From Candidatus Aminicenantota bacterium (GTDB lineage: Bacteria > Acidobacteriota > Aminicenantia > Aminicenantales > Aminicenantaceae), in contig SOIV01000088.1 of assembly GCA_004377005.1 (NCBI GenBank), forward strand, positions 1-40,600: a stretch of 40,600 nucleotides of DNA, in the 5' to 3' direction. The notes under the pieces were generated by a model. That model was not told the origin of the DNA. It made no database searches and saw only the letters and a program-made list of their open reading frames with translations. Each line of letters opens with the position of its first letter. Position 1 is the first letter of the stretch. The position numbers and the translations under genes are program-made. Shown in pieces: positions 1-10,335 of this stretch.

Positions 1-172
1 CATATTTTAATCGAAGCAAATAAAAAAAGATCAAGTTAAAAAACCAAGCGGACATAGCAGACAAAAAAATTGAAATCGAAATTCAGCTTCTTTCGCATTT
101 CTAGCTTACCTCGCTATTCTAGCTTTTTTAGCTTGTCCTGCTTTTTATTAATTCAAATCTAGGAGGATTGAA

Positions 173-1735
173 ATGCCTAAGCGCACTATCGGAATTTTTA
201 CATTTCTGTTTTTATTTTTGGCAACATCATCTTTAGCCCAACAAAAAGAAAAGGCCCTTTCGCTTGAAGACTGCATCCTGAAAGCCATGGAAAACAACCT
301 CGGTATCGCCATTGAGGTCTTGAACCCGGAACTTGCTGATATTTCCGTCTCCCGTGCCCAGGAAAGATTCATGCCGAGCCTTTCTTTCAGCTTTAACAAA
401 AGAGACACCAGTTCTGCATCTTATTCATTTCTTGATGCCTCTGACCAGGTCTCAACTATATCCGACAACTATTCAGCGCAAATCTCACAGCTCATTCCTA
501 CAGGCGCCAGTTTTTCTATTTCCCTCGAAGGTTACAAGACTGATACGAACAGAAGTTTCCAGAGTATTAATCCCCGCTATGGAAATACATTATCTTTCAA
601 TTTCAGCCAGCCCCTCCTCAAAAATTTCGGTTTTAAGATAAACCGCAGAGAAATCATCATCGCCAGGAACAGCCATGATATTTCAGAAAATCAACTCAAA
701 AGGGTGCTCCAGGAAACGATTTACAGCGTGGAGGAGGCTTACTGGAATTTGGTCCACAGCATCGAAAACCTCAAGGTGAGGCAACAGTCTTTGAAGTTAG
801 CCCAAGACCTGCTGGAAAAAAACAAGAAGGCTGTCGAAGTGGGGACTTTAGCACCCATAGAAATCTTAAGTGCTCAGTCTGCCGTGGCTACCAGGGAAGC
901 GGACATCCTGCAAGCTGAGGCCGTACTTAAAGATAACGAGGATCGGTTAAAAACAATCATCAACCTTGCTGCTGAAGAAGAAGGAGCCGAGTTAGCAAAA
1001 ATAATCCCTCTGGATAAGCCCGCATTCGAAAAAAAGGAAGTGACTCTCGATGAGGCCCTTCGAACTGCCATGGATAATCGTCCGGATTTGAGCGCAACAA
1101 GAATAGATTTGAAGAATAAAGAGTTAAATTTGAGCTATAGCAGCAATCAACTTCTTCCGAATTTAAGTCTAAATGCATCCTACTGGAGCCCTGGCATAAC
1201 AGGAAACCAGATTTTGTATCTTAACGATAATCCTTTCTCTGGTGTTGTGATTGGCTCGATTCCAGGCAGTGCATCTGATGCCCTAAAAGATGCCTTTAAT
1301 TTTAAGTACAAAAATTGGTCTGTAGGAATAACACTTGATATACCCTTAAATACTTTTCTCTCCCGTGCAGACTACGCCCAGGCAAGAGTCAACCTAGATC
1401 AAGCAATGCTGAGGATTAAGAACCAGGAACAGCAACTTTTTCTTGAAATAAAGAATGCGGTGAGAGCGGTGCAGACTGATTATAAAAGAGTTCAGGCCTA
1501 CAAAGTTGCCAGGGAATTAGCTGCGAAAACACTCGAAGCCGAGGAGGAGAAACTCAAGGTTGGCATCACAACACCATTTTTTGTTCTTCAATACCAAACA
1601 GATTTGGCCACTGCCCAGACAAATGAGCTTAAAGCCATGATTGATTACAACCTCTCTTTGGCTCGTTTGAACAGAGCCATGGGAACTAGCCTCAAGGAAA
1701 AAAACATCAGGTTCTCTAAAGTTTTAGGGAGATAA
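173..1735 (+). CDS. TolC-family outer membrane efflux protein
   Basis: 520 aa ORF with signal peptide (MPKRTIGIFTFLFLFLATSSLAQ), AGGAGG RBS just upstream, OEP-type repeat sequence (e.g. LNRAMGTSL near C-terminus); adjacent to RND genes. Confidence 0.9.
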   Translation: MPKRTIGIFTFLFLFLATSSLAQQKEKALSLEDCILKAMENNLGIAIEVLNPELADISVSRAQERFMPSLSFSFNKRDTSSASYSFLDASDQVSTISDNYSAQISQLIPTGASFSISLEGYKTDTNRSFQSINPRYGNTLSFNFSQPLLKNFGFKINRREIIIARNSHDISENQLKRVLQETIYSVEEAYWNLVHSIENLKVRQQSLKLAQDLLEKNKKAVEVGTLAPIEILSAQSAVATREADILQAEAVLKDNEDRLKTIINLAAEEEGAELAKIIPLDKPAFEKKEVTLDEALRTAMDNRPDLSATRIDLKNKELNLSYSSNQLLPNLSLNASYWSPGITGNQILYLNDNPFSGVVIGSIPGSASDALKDAFNFKYKNWSVGITLDIPLNTFLSRADYAQARVNLDQAMLRIKNQEQQLFLEIKNAVRAVQTDYKRVQAYKVARELAAKTLEAEEEKLKVGITTPFFVLQYQTDLATAQTNELKAMIDYNLSLARLNRAMGTSLKEKNIRFSKVLGR

Positions 1736-1764
1736 GCTTTCAAGATATAAGCTGTTACTATATA

Positions 1765-3969
1765 ATGCAGAATTTTAGTATGAGAACAATGAAAAGATTC
1801 TGTTTCTGTATCCTCATCTCTCTCCTTATCCTCTCGCTATTTTCTTTTTCTCAAGAAAACAAAGATGATTATCACGTAATAATTCCAGAATTCACATCTC
1901 CACCCAAAATAGACGGCAAACTGGAAAACCCACTCTGGGAGAAGGGCGCTGTCCTTGACACCTTCACTCAATTCGAACCGCAAGAAGGAGCTCAACCCTC
2001 TGAAAAAACTATGGCCTATTTGGGATATGACAAAGACAATCTTTACATTGCTGTCCGCTGCTATGATTCCAACCCAGATGCAATCAGAGCCTGTCTTGCT
2101 AAAAGAGACAGTGTCTATGGAGATGACGAGATCACTATTTATCTGGATACATTTAACGATAAAAAAAGAGCTTTTGTCTTCCAGGTTAATCCCTGCGGGA
2201 TACAAACCGATGGGATTTATACAGAAATACGGAGAAGGGGTCGAGGAGGATGGGGGTTCGATAGAAGCTGGGATACTTTTTTTCTCTCCGACGCACATAT
2301 AGATGACTCAGGCTACACGGTTGAACTGGCTATTCCTTTTAAGAGCTTAAGATTCCCCAACTCCCAGTCTCAAGCTTGGGGACTTCAGATAATGAGGACT
2401 ATAAGAAGAAAAAATGAGGAAATTTATTGGCGTCCCCGATCCCGTGATATAAACGGTTTTCTGATCCAATCCGGAACTTTGGAGATAGGCGGGGCTATTG
2501 AAAAAGGAAAGAACTTTGAATTCATGCCGGTCTTTACAGGTCTGAAACAGTCCGATAAAAAATTTGACCCTGAAGCGGGAATAAACTTCAAATACGGGAT
2601 CACCTCTAATATGACAGCAGACATCGCTTTTAATCCCGATTTCAGTCAAGTCGAATCTGATATGCCTCAGGTCGAAGTTAATCAACGTTATGCCCTTTAT
2701 TACCCAGAAAAGAGGCCTTTCTTCTTGGAAGGAAAAGATTTCTATGATACACCACTCGAACTGGTCTACACGCGAAAAATTGTCGATCCTCTCTGGGGAG
2801 TTAAACTTACAGGGAAAATAGGGAAAACAACCCTGGGCTTTTTAAGTACCTATGACGAAAATCCCCCTGGTATCGATATTGGAGATTCCCCAGACGAAGA
2901 CGAAGATGAGGAGGAAGAAGAAGATAATCCCTATAATGCCCTGATTAGTATTTTCCGCCTGAAAAGAGACCTTTACTCAGAATCTCACATCGGATTTATC
3001 ATAACCGATAAAGAAATGGGACGCCCAGGGGATTCTATTACGGACAATTACAACCGAGTGTTAGGGGTAGACGGCCATTTCAAATTCCAAAATTATTACA
3101 GATTCTCCTTTCAATTCTTAAGCTCTTCAAGCAAAATGGAGGATAAAAAAACTGACTTTGTCCCTGCCATGAACTTCAGCTTAAGCAGGAGGGCCCGTCA
3201 TTTATCGCTCTCAGCCAGTTGGACAAGCATCCACCCTGATTTTGAAGCAGCATCAGGCTTCTTCCGCCGCAAAAACATTCATTCTCTGAACACACGTGTC
3301 AGCTATGCGTTCCTCCCTCAAAACGATTTAATCATATCTATCCGTCCTTCCCTCGAGTATCGAAGAATTTATGATTTTGACAACACTCTAACTGATGAAG
3401 AATTTGAATTTTCTTGGTTCATAAACGGCTGGAGGCAGTCTCATATCTGGACCACCGTTTCCTCTGAACTGGAGAGGTACGAAGGAATAAACTTTCGCAA
3501 AAAAAACTTTAGAGCCAACCTTAGTTCAGAGCCATTTTCCTGGCTGAGTGGCCGTATCTCCTATTCTTTCGGCGATGCAATCAGATACGAAGACAATCCA
3601 TATTTAGGCTATAAAACCTCCCTCGGTATCACGCTCACCTTGAAACCTCTGACCAATCTTCGCTTATTCTATGATTTTAAGAATATTATGTTCTACAGAG
3701 AAAAGGGTGGAGAAAAAGATTACGAAATCAACATCATAAGCCAGCGAATCAATTATCAAATTTCCCGTCCTTTATCCTTACGCCTTATCACAGACTACGA
3801 CGACTACAACGGGGAACTCTACACCAGCATCCTTCTGAGTTACGAGTACAGGCCCGGCACAGTCTTTTATTTCGGGATAGATGACAACCAGGAAAAAGGC
3901 GAATCAGGAATTTTCAGAAGAGAGGGCCGCTATTACTTCATCAAATTTTCTTACTGGTGGCGGATCTAA
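1765..3969 (+). CDS. CBM9-like / DUF5916 outer-membrane beta-barrel protein (actual start may be 1780 or 1789)
   Basis: 734 aa; N-terminal 'PPKIDGKLENPLWEKGAVLDTFTQFEPQEGAQPSEKT' typical of CBM9-DUF5916 proteins; C-terminal alternating beta-strand sequence ending in aromatic-rich FSYWWRI. Confidence 0.8.
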   Translation: MQNFSMRTMKRFCFCILISLLILSLFSFSQENKDDYHVIIPEFTSPPKIDGKLENPLWEKGAVLDTFTQFEPQEGAQPSEKTMAYLGYDKDNLYIAVRCYDSNPDAIRACLAKRDSVYGDDEITIYLDTFNDKKRAFVFQVNPCGIQTDGIYTEIRRRGRGGWGFDRSWDTFFLSDAHIDDSGYTVELAIPFKSLRFPNSQSQAWGLQIMRTIRRKNEEIYWRPRSRDINGFLIQSGTLEIGGAIEKGKNFEFMPVFTGLKQSDKKFDPEAGINFKYGITSNMTADIAFNPDFSQVESDMPQVEVNQRYALYYPEKRPFFLEGKDFYDTPLELVYTRKIVDPLWGVKLTGKIGKTTLGFLSTYDENPPGIDIGDSPDEDEDEEEEEDNPYNALISIFRLKRDLYSESHIGFIITDKEMGRPGDSITDNYNRVLGVDGHFKFQNYYRFSFQFLSSSSKMEDKKTDFVPAMNFSLSRRARHLSLSASWTSIHPDFEAASGFFRRKNIHSLNTRVSYAFLPQNDLIISIRPSLEYRRIYDFDNTLTDEEFEFSWFINGWRQSHIWTTVSSELERYEGINFRKKNFRANLSSEPFSWLSGRISYSFGDAIRYEDNPYLGYKTSLGITLTLKPLTNLRLFYDFKNIMFYREKGGEKDYEINIISQRINYQISRPLSLRLITDYDDYNGELYTSILLSYEYRPGTVFYFGIDDNQEKGESGIFRREGRYYFIKFSYWWRI

Positions 3970-4081
3970 AAACAGAGAAGAAAATTCCTCTTTGCATTAA
4001 CCCCCAATTTCTATAGAATATATAGATAAGCTTGATTGATGATAAGGCGGCTTTATGGTGAGCTAGTGGAGAAAAGATAAA

Positions 4082-5350
4082 ATGAAAAAATATATTATTC
4101 TCCTTTCGTTACTCGTCTTCGTTTTTTGCGGAAGCAAGGAGAAGAATATTTCATCCCACTCTCACGAGCATGAAGCTCAAGCGTCTGAAGTTAGCGACCA
4201 AGGAGCACATGAACACGAACAAGAAGCTAATTTGCACGAGGGCGAGGAACACACCGAACTGCAACTGTCTGCGAAAAAGCAGAAAGAATGGGGAATAGTA
4301 GTCGGCACAGCCACCAAACAGGACATTGTCTCAAAAATTACTATTCCAGGTGTCCTTGCGCTCAACCAAAATAAAACTGCTCACATCTCTTCCTTTGTTA
4401 AGGGAAAGGTTGTCTCCCTCTCCTCAGATTTAGGAGATAGAGTGAACAAAAAGCAGGTTATGGTTACGATTAATTCTCCGGATTTCGTCCAGGCCCAAGC
4501 TACGTTTCTTCAAGCACGAGCAAAATTAAACCTAAGCCGCCAAGAGGTCGAGAGAGCAAAGATGCTCCTTCAAGAAAAGGCTATCGAACAAAAGGAGTAC
4601 TTGAGACGTGAAGCAGGTCATGCAGAGCTTTCCACCGAATATGGAGCTGCAGAGTCTATCCTCCATTCTTACGGAATAGAACATGAACAAATCCAAGAGC
4701 TCATTAAGAAGTGTGACTCTTTGGTAGAGAAAGGAGAATTATGCAAGCTCGCAGATCCAAATCTATGTATCCTTTCTCCTGTAGAAGGGACGGTAATCTT
4801 TAGGGATGTCACTGTCGGAGAACATGTAGAACCCCAAAAAATACTCTTTACTGTCTCAAACCTCAATACTCTGTGGGCTCATTTAGATGCTTACGAGAAA
4901 GATTTGCCGTATATAAGCAAAAAAAGTGAAGTTACGATCAAATCCGCTCTCTATCCTGAAAAAGAATTCACAGGAAAAATCGCTTATATCAGCGATCTAA
5001 TAGATGAAAAACTTCGAACCATAAAAATTAGAGTCGAGGTCAAAAACGACGAGGGGCTGCTCAAGCCTAACATGTACATCCAGGGCGATGTAGAAAATAG
5101 ACAAACAGAGAAAAAAACACTAGCCATACCAGAAGAAGCAATTCAAAATATGAACGGCGAAAAAATAGTTTTTGTCCTCGAAAAGGAAGATGTTTTTGCT
5201 GTCTGCTATGTGGAATTGGGTGAGAAAATAGGAAATAAAAGGATAATAGCCAAAGGCTTAGAAGAGGGAGAGAAGATAGTCATAAAGGGAGCTTTTAACC
5301 TGAAAGCAGAACTCACCAAGGCTTCTTTCGGGAGTGCCCATGTCCATTAG
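4082..5350 (+). CDS. RND efflux periplasmic adaptor (CusB/CzcB type), putative lipoprotein with His-rich N-terminus
   Basis: 422 aa; lipobox-like VFVFCGS; HSHEHE...HEHEQE...HEGEEH segment; membrane-fusion-protein sequence (GVLALNQNKTAHISSFVKGKVVSLSSDLGDRVNKKQVMVTINSPDFVQAQA). Confidence 0.88.
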   Translation: MKKYIILLSLLVFVFCGSKEKNISSHSHEHEAQASEVSDQGAHEHEQEANLHEGEEHTELQLSAKKQKEWGIVVGTATKQDIVSKITIPGVLALNQNKTAHISSFVKGKVVSLSSDLGDRVNKKQVMVTINSPDFVQAQATFLQARAKLNLSRQEVERAKMLLQEKAIEQKEYLRREAGHAELSTEYGAAESILHSYGIEHEQIQELIKKCDSLVEKGELCKLADPNLCILSPVEGTVIFRDVTVGEHVEPQKILFTVSNLNTLWAHLDAYEKDLPYISKKSEVTIKSALYPEKEFTGKIAYISDLIDEKLRTIKIRVEVKNDEGLLKPNMYIQGDVENRQTEKKTLAIPEEAIQNMNGEKIVFVLEKEDVFAVCYVELGEKIGNKRIIAKGLEEGEKIVIKGAFNLKAELTKASFGSAHVH

Positions 5351-5386
5351 TTGGAAAATAACCATTTTAAAGACTAATCGGGAACG

Positions 5387-8300
5387 ATGATTCCCAGAAT
5401 CATAAGCTTCTTTATAAAACAAAGACTCTTCATAGTCTTAGCAACTTCAATAATAGCCTTTTTAGGCTTTCTTTCTTTTCAAAGACTATCCATAGATGTC
5501 TTCCCTGATCCTTCTCCTTGTTTAGTTCAAATCTATACCGAAGCAGAAGGAATGGCTCCTGAAGAAGTAGAAAGGTTTATATCTTATCCAATAGAAGCAT
5601 CCATGTTCGGTCTTTCTCGAGTGAAAAGCATTCGTTCTTTTTCCACTTTTGCCCTTTCTATGGTCAGTGTTTATTTCAAAGATAAGACGGATATCTACTG
5701 GGCCAGACAACTTGTCTCCCAGCGCCTTCTTGAGGTCAGAGAACACATCCCCGCTCAGGCACATAATCCTGTCTTAGGACCGATTGCGACAGGTCTAGGC
5801 CTGGTTTATCTATATTATCTTGAAGGAGAGGACTATACAGCTCTTGAGCTCAGGACTGTCCAGGACTGGCTGATAAAATACGAGCTGAAGTCTGTGCCTG
5901 AAGTATCCCAGGTCTTAAGCATAGGGGGAGATGTCAAACAGTTCCAAATTCTTGTCAGTCCCTATTCTCTTCTCAAGTACAACCTTACAATCTCTGATCT
6001 CGCAGAAAAAGTCAGGGAAAACAATCAAAATATCGGGGCAAGCTTCATCACCAAAGGAAAAGAAGAATACATCGTAAGAAGCGTCGGGCTTGTCAAAAAT
6101 CTTGAAGACCTTGAAAACATCGTTATCGCCAACTATCAGGGGACTCCGATCTTTTTAAAAGATGTCGCTTCAGTCCAAATTCTGCCGGCAATAAAAAGAG
6201 GAGCAGCGTTGGTCAACGGGGAAGGGGAAAAAGTTGTCGGCATGGTCTTGAAACTGTTTGGTTCCAACACTGCTAAGGTCATCAAAAACATAAAGGAAAG
6301 AATCGCTAAAATAAACAAATCCCTTCCTCCCGGTATAAAAATTGTTCCCTTCTACAACCAGGCTTTTTTAGTCAAGAAATGTTTTTCAACAGTATCCTCA
6401 AACTTGGCTCTCGGAATTATTCTAGTCATACTCGTGCTCTTTCTCTTTATGGGAGATTTTCCCTCGGCCCTGATTGCAGTTTTTTCCTTGCCCTTCTCTA
6501 TCCTTTTTGCCTTCATCATGATGCAAAGAATAAATCTGGCAGCGGATCTTATGTCCTTCGGGGGACTGGCTATAGGCATAGGCCTTATTGCTGATGCAGC
6601 CATCATTTTCGTCGAAAACACCCACCGTAATCTCCAGATCTCCCCAGAGAAAAGGATTCAGGCTATTGTTCGTTCTGGAGAAGAAGTAGGTCGGCCTCTC
6701 CTTTTTGCCATCGTAATAATTATCCTTGTTTTCCTTCCTATCTTTACTCTTACAGGGGTAGAAGGGATCATGTTTCGACCCATGGGCTATTCCATATCCT
6801 TTGCCTTAGCCGGGTCTTTGATCTTCGCCCTGGTTTCTGTTCCTGCCCTCGCTTATTATTTTTTAGGCCGAAAGAAAAAGCTAACAAAAGAACCATTCCT
6901 GATAAGAAACATAAAAAAAACCTATCTTCCCTTTTTTTCACTGTGCCAGAAACACCGAAAAAGGGTCTTCTTTATCACCTTTATTATTTTTATAACAGGA
7001 ATGGGCTTAATACCTTTTATGGGAAGAGAATACATCCCGGCTTTAGAGGAAGGGACGATCCACGTCCGAGCCATGCTTGATCCAAACATCAGCCTTCAAG
7101 AGAGTATTTCCATTGTGACTTCCATAGAAAAAAAATTAAAAGATATTCCTGAGGTCACCGGTGTTTTAAGTCGGATAGGGCGGGGGGAAGTAGGAAGCCA
7201 CGCCCATTTTGTGAATGATGCTGAAATTCTCATCCAGATCAAACCTATCCAAAAATGGAAATATTTTAAGGCAAAGAATGAACTTCTCGAAGAGATTGAA
7301 CACCGTCTTGAAGAATTGCCTGGAGTAAACCTCAACATCACGCAACCCATTGCCCACAACCTGGATGAACTCATAACAGGGGTAAAGGCTCAATTAGCCA
7401 TAAAAATCTACGGCGAAGATTTTAATATCCTGAAGGAAAAATCCATGCAAATAAAGGATATTGTCGCATCCATAAAGGGAGCAGCAGATGTCCAGGTCGA
7501 ACAGTTTACAGGGAAAAATCACATCCAGATTGTTATCCTGAGAGAGCAAATCGCCCGCTACGGGGTGAATATCAGCGATATTCAGGAAACAATAGAAGCC
7601 GCTGTGGGGGGGATTACAGTCGGCCAGATCTATGAAGGTCAGAAAAAATTCGACATCTTTCTCAGGTTTGAGCCTAAATTCAGAAAAAATATTGAGCAAA
7701 TCGAAAATCTCTTAATCAGTCTTCCCAGCGGAGGCCAAATCCCTCTTAAACTGCTGACATCGATAGAAAATGTCGTGGGTCCCCGGCTTATAAACAGAGA
7801 GCATAACAAAAGATTCATCACGGTTCAATGTAACATCAGGGGAAGGGATATCGGTCGGTTTGTGAGTGAGGCCCAGAGAGAAATTGAAAAAAACATTGAT
7901 CTTCCCCCCGAATACACTGTCAAATGGGGTGGGCAGTTCGAACTGCAACAGCGGGCAAACAAAAGATTGGCTCTCATAACTCCTATTACTTTAGTCTTGG
8001 TTGCGCTCCTCCTTTTCACTATCTTCTATTCTTTCCAGGAAGTCCTTATCATCCTTATCAATATTCCTTTAGCTCTTACAGGTGGAATAATAGCCCTGAA
8101 AATCTCTGGGCTCTATTTAAGCATCCCTGCTTCCATCGGATTCATCGCTATTTTCGGAATTGCTTTGGAAGATGGTCTTGTGCTTCTCTTCTCTTTCCGT
8201 CAGCACCTTCTCCAGGGAGCCACGATGAAAGACGCCATCATCAAAGGAGTGAGTTTAAAAATAAGGCCGGTCTTGATGACGACCTTCACCACTATATTTG

Positions 8301-8458
8301 GTATCATGCCCCTGCTCTTAGCTAAAGGTCCAGGCGCAGAAATTCAAAGGCCACTGGCTACAGTCGTCGTTGGAGGGCTCATTACTTCTACTTTAGTCAC
8401 TCTTCTCGTCCTTCCTCTTCTCTATCAAGCCCTAAAAAAATCTCCTTCCTCCGTCTGA
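5387..8458 (+). CDS. Heavy-metal efflux RND permease (CusA/CzcA type)
   Basis: 1023 aa; RND motifs, e.g. GGLAIGIGLIADAAIIFVENTHRNL, FGIALEDGLVLLFSFRQHL, RPVLMTTFTTIFGIMPLL. Confidence 0.92.
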   Translation: MIPRIISFFIKQRLFIVLATSIIAFLGFLSFQRLSIDVFPDPSPCLVQIYTEAEGMAPEEVERFISYPIEASMFGLSRVKSIRSFSTFALSMVSVYFKDKTDIYWARQLVSQRLLEVREHIPAQAHNPVLGPIATGLGLVYLYYLEGEDYTALELRTVQDWLIKYELKSVPEVSQVLSIGGDVKQFQILVSPYSLLKYNLTISDLAEKVRENNQNIGASFITKGKEEYIVRSVGLVKNLEDLENIVIANYQGTPIFLKDVASVQILPAIKRGAALVNGEGEKVVGMVLKLFGSNTAKVIKNIKERIAKINKSLPPGIKIVPFYNQAFLVKKCFSTVSSNLALGIILVILVLFLFMGDFPSALIAVFSLPFSILFAFIMMQRINLAADLMSFGGLAIGIGLIADAAIIFVENTHRNLQISPEKRIQAIVRSGEEVGRPLLFAIVIIILVFLPIFTLTGVEGIMFRPMGYSISFALAGSLIFALVSVPALAYYFLGRKKKLTKEPFLIRNIKKTYLPFFSLCQKHRKRVFFITFIIFITGMGLIPFMGREYIPALEEGTIHVRAMLDPNISLQESISIVTSIEKKLKDIPEVTGVLSRIGRGEVGSHAHFVNDAEILIQIKPIQKWKYFKAKNELLEEIEHRLEELPGVNLNITQPIAHNLDELITGVKAQLAIKIYGEDFNILKEKSMQIKDIVASIKGAADVQVEQFTGKNHIQIVILREQIARYGVNISDIQETIEAAVGGITVGQIYEGQKKFDIFLRFEPKFRKNIEQIENLLISLPSGGQIPLKLLTSIENVVGPRLINREHNKRFITVQCNIRGRDIGRFVSEAQREIEKNIDLPPEYTVKWGGQFELQQRANKRLALITPITLVLVALLLFTIFYSFQEVLIILINIPLALTGGIIALKISGLYLSIPASIGFIAIFGIALEDGLVLLFSFRQHLLQGATMKDAIIKGVSLKIRPVLMTTFTTIFGIMPLLLAKGPGAEIQRPLATVVVGGLITSTLVTLLVLPLLYQALKKSPSSV

Positions 8459-8498
8459 AAAAAAAATAAAAAAATTGCTTTGTTCTTTCTCAATATCC

Positions 8499-8527
8499 TT
8501 GAAATTTTATGAATATGATGCTATTAT
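8499..8527 (+). promoter_or_regulatory. Sigma70-like promoter upstream of the Hfq-like gene (TTGAAA-N17-TATTAT)
   Basis: TTGAAA at 8499-8504, 17 nt spacer, TATTAT at 8522-8527, about 55 nt before the ATG at 8582. Confidence 0.5.
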
Positions 8528-8581
8528 TTTTATAACGACTCCTAAGTTTCTTATCCAGCTAAAATCTTAGAGAGGTAAATT

Positions 8582-8896
8582 ATGAATAGAAAGCTTATTA
8601 GACCAAACTTATCTGAGATAAAAGAAAAGATGCATCGCGAATCAGCCAAAAAGAAAGCCCATCCCCCCTACGATACTCATGCAGAAAACTATTACTACCT
8701 GAAACAGATGAACAAAAAAACTCCTATGGGAGTTGTCTTTGAAGACGGAGAAACGGTGGAAGGATACATTGAATGGTATGATACAAACTGTATAAAACTC
8801 AACAGAGATGAAGCTCCCAATTTATTAATCTATAAAGACACCATCAAGTATCTATATAAGCTGAATGATACTAAAGAAACAAAAGAAAAAACATAA
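8582..8896 (+). CDS. Divergent Hfq/Sm-like RNA-binding protein with N-terminal extension
   Basis: 104 aa; Sm1-like 'KTPMGVVFEDGETVEGYIEWYDTNCIKL' and Sm2-like 'NLLIYKDTIKYLYKL'; located in the pdxA/smpB neighbourhood. Confidence 0.65.
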   Translation: MNRKLIRPNLSEIKEKMHRESAKKKAHPPYDTHAENYYYLKQMNKKTPMGVVFEDGETVEGYIEWYDTNCIKLNRDEAPNLLIYKDTIKYLYKLNDTKETKEKT

Positions 8897-8907
8897 AAAA
8901 AGAAAAA

Positions 8908-9888
8908 ATGAATATTCCCAAGATAGGAATAACTCTTGGGGATCCAGGGGGAATCGGACCCGAAATAGTCTTAAAGGCCTTATCGTCTAAAAATTCCCTT
9001 CCCAAGATATCTTACATCCTTTTTGGTTCCTCTCAGCTGGTTGAGGAAGAAAAGCTGGCATTGGGTCTCGAATTAGATATTCAACCTTTTGATAAAACAA
9101 AAGAGACCATCTTTCCTTCTCTATCTCTCTTAGAAGTAGAAAACCCTTTAAAAACCGTAAAAAAGGGATCTCCCTCCAAGGAAAACGGACAGGCATCTTT
9201 TCTCTTCTTCAAGCAAGCTTTCGAAGAGGCAAAAAGGGGAACTATACAAGCTTTTGTCACAGCGCCCATATCAAAACAATCCTGGAAACTAGCAGGATTA
9301 AAATGGCACGGCCACACAGATTTCCTCAGCCAGGTCTACCCTCAAGCCATCATGACTTTCTGGTCGAAAAGAATAAAAGTAGCCCTGTTTAGCCATCACC
9401 TCCCCTTGAAGGCCGCATTAGAAAAAATAAAAAAAGAAGATCTTCGTGATTTTTTCCTCCTGCTCCATAAGCACACGGAAAAAATCCAGCCTGAGACATT
9501 CCATTTCCTGGTGGCAGGGATGAATCCGCATGCTGGAGAGGAGGGGCTTTTCGGGTCTGAAGAAGAAGAGGAAATCCTTCCTGCCATAAACCATGCCAAG
9601 AAAGAAGGGGTGAGAATCAGCGGCCCTTTTCCACCTGACGTTGTTTTCCGGAAGGCTCTAAATCATCCAGACAAAATCGTCATCGCCCTCTACCATGATC
9701 AAGGGCTCATTCCTTTCAAGCTGGAAGCTTTTGAGAAGGGGGTTAATACCACCTTGGGTCTTCCGTTTATTCGCACTTCTCCTACCCATGGTACAGCCTT
9801 TGATATCGCTAACAAAAGAACGGCCAATCCTGAAAGCATGGTAGAGGCGATAAAATTGGCCTACGAGTTATCGCCACGCTTTCTTTAG
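8908..9888 (+). CDS. pdxA: 4-hydroxythreonine-4-phosphate dehydrogenase
   Basis: 326 aa; GITLGDPGGIGPEIVLKAL, GHTDFLSQ, AGMNPHAGEEGLFGSEE, ALYHDQGLIPFKL, TSPTHGTAFDIA motifs. Confidence 0.95.
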   Translation: MNIPKIGITLGDPGGIGPEIVLKALSSKNSLPKISYILFGSSQLVEEEKLALGLELDIQPFDKTKETIFPSLSLLEVENPLKTVKKGSPSKENGQASFLFFKQAFEEAKRGTIQAFVTAPISKQSWKLAGLKWHGHTDFLSQVYPQAIMTFWSKRIKVALFSHHLPLKAALEKIKKEDLRDFFLLLHKHTEKIQPETFHFLVAGMNPHAGEEGLFGSEEEEEILPAINHAKKEGVRISGPFPPDVVFRKALNHPDKIVIALYHDQGLIPFKLEAFEKGVNTTLGLPFIRTSPTHGTAFDIANKRTANPESMVEAIKLAYELSPRFL

Positions 9889-10335
9889 CTCTGCCCGCAA
9901 TTCGCGCTCGCGGTCCCTCTCTCGAATAGATTCCCTTTTCTGATAGGCTCTTTTACCCTTGGCAAGGGAGATTTCCACCTTGACTTTTCCTCTATCGTTG
10001 ATCAGGACCTTCGTGGGAATAAGCGTTAAACCTTTTTCTATTACTTTTCCTGTTAACCTTTTTATCTCCCGGCGGTGGAGCAGAAGTTTTCTCACCCTTC
10101 TAGGATCATGATTGAATATGTTCGCAGCTTCGTAGGGGCTTATATGACAGCTGATAAGAAAAATTTCACCTGCTTTAATTTCAGCATAGCTCTCCTTTAA
10201 ACTTATCCTTCCTTCTCTAATCGACTTGACTTCGCTCCCCACAAGAGAAATACCTGCTTCATAACTCTCCAGTATTTCATAGTTATAATAAGCTTTCTTA
10301 TTCTTGGCGACGATTTTCATCTGCTTTATCTTCAT
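9868..10335 (-). CDS. smpB: SsrA-binding protein SmpB
   Basis: 155 aa; NKKAYYNYEILESYEAGISLVGSEVKSIREGRISLKESYAEI...; LTLIPTKVLINDRGKVKVEISLAKGKRAYQKRE. Confidence 0.96.
   Translation of the reverse strand: MKIKQMKIVAKNKKAYYNYEILESYEAGISLVGSEVKSIREGRISLKESYAEIKAGEIFLISCHISPYEAANIFNHDPRRVRKLLLHRREIKRLTGKVIEKGLTLIPTKVLINDRGKVKVEISLAKGKRAYQKRESIRERDRERELRAELKKAWR

Noticed and set aside
5522-8325. Many antisense and alternate-frame ORFs within the cusA-like gene
   Set aside because: Shadow ORFs of a strongly supported RND permease; no RBS or domain support.
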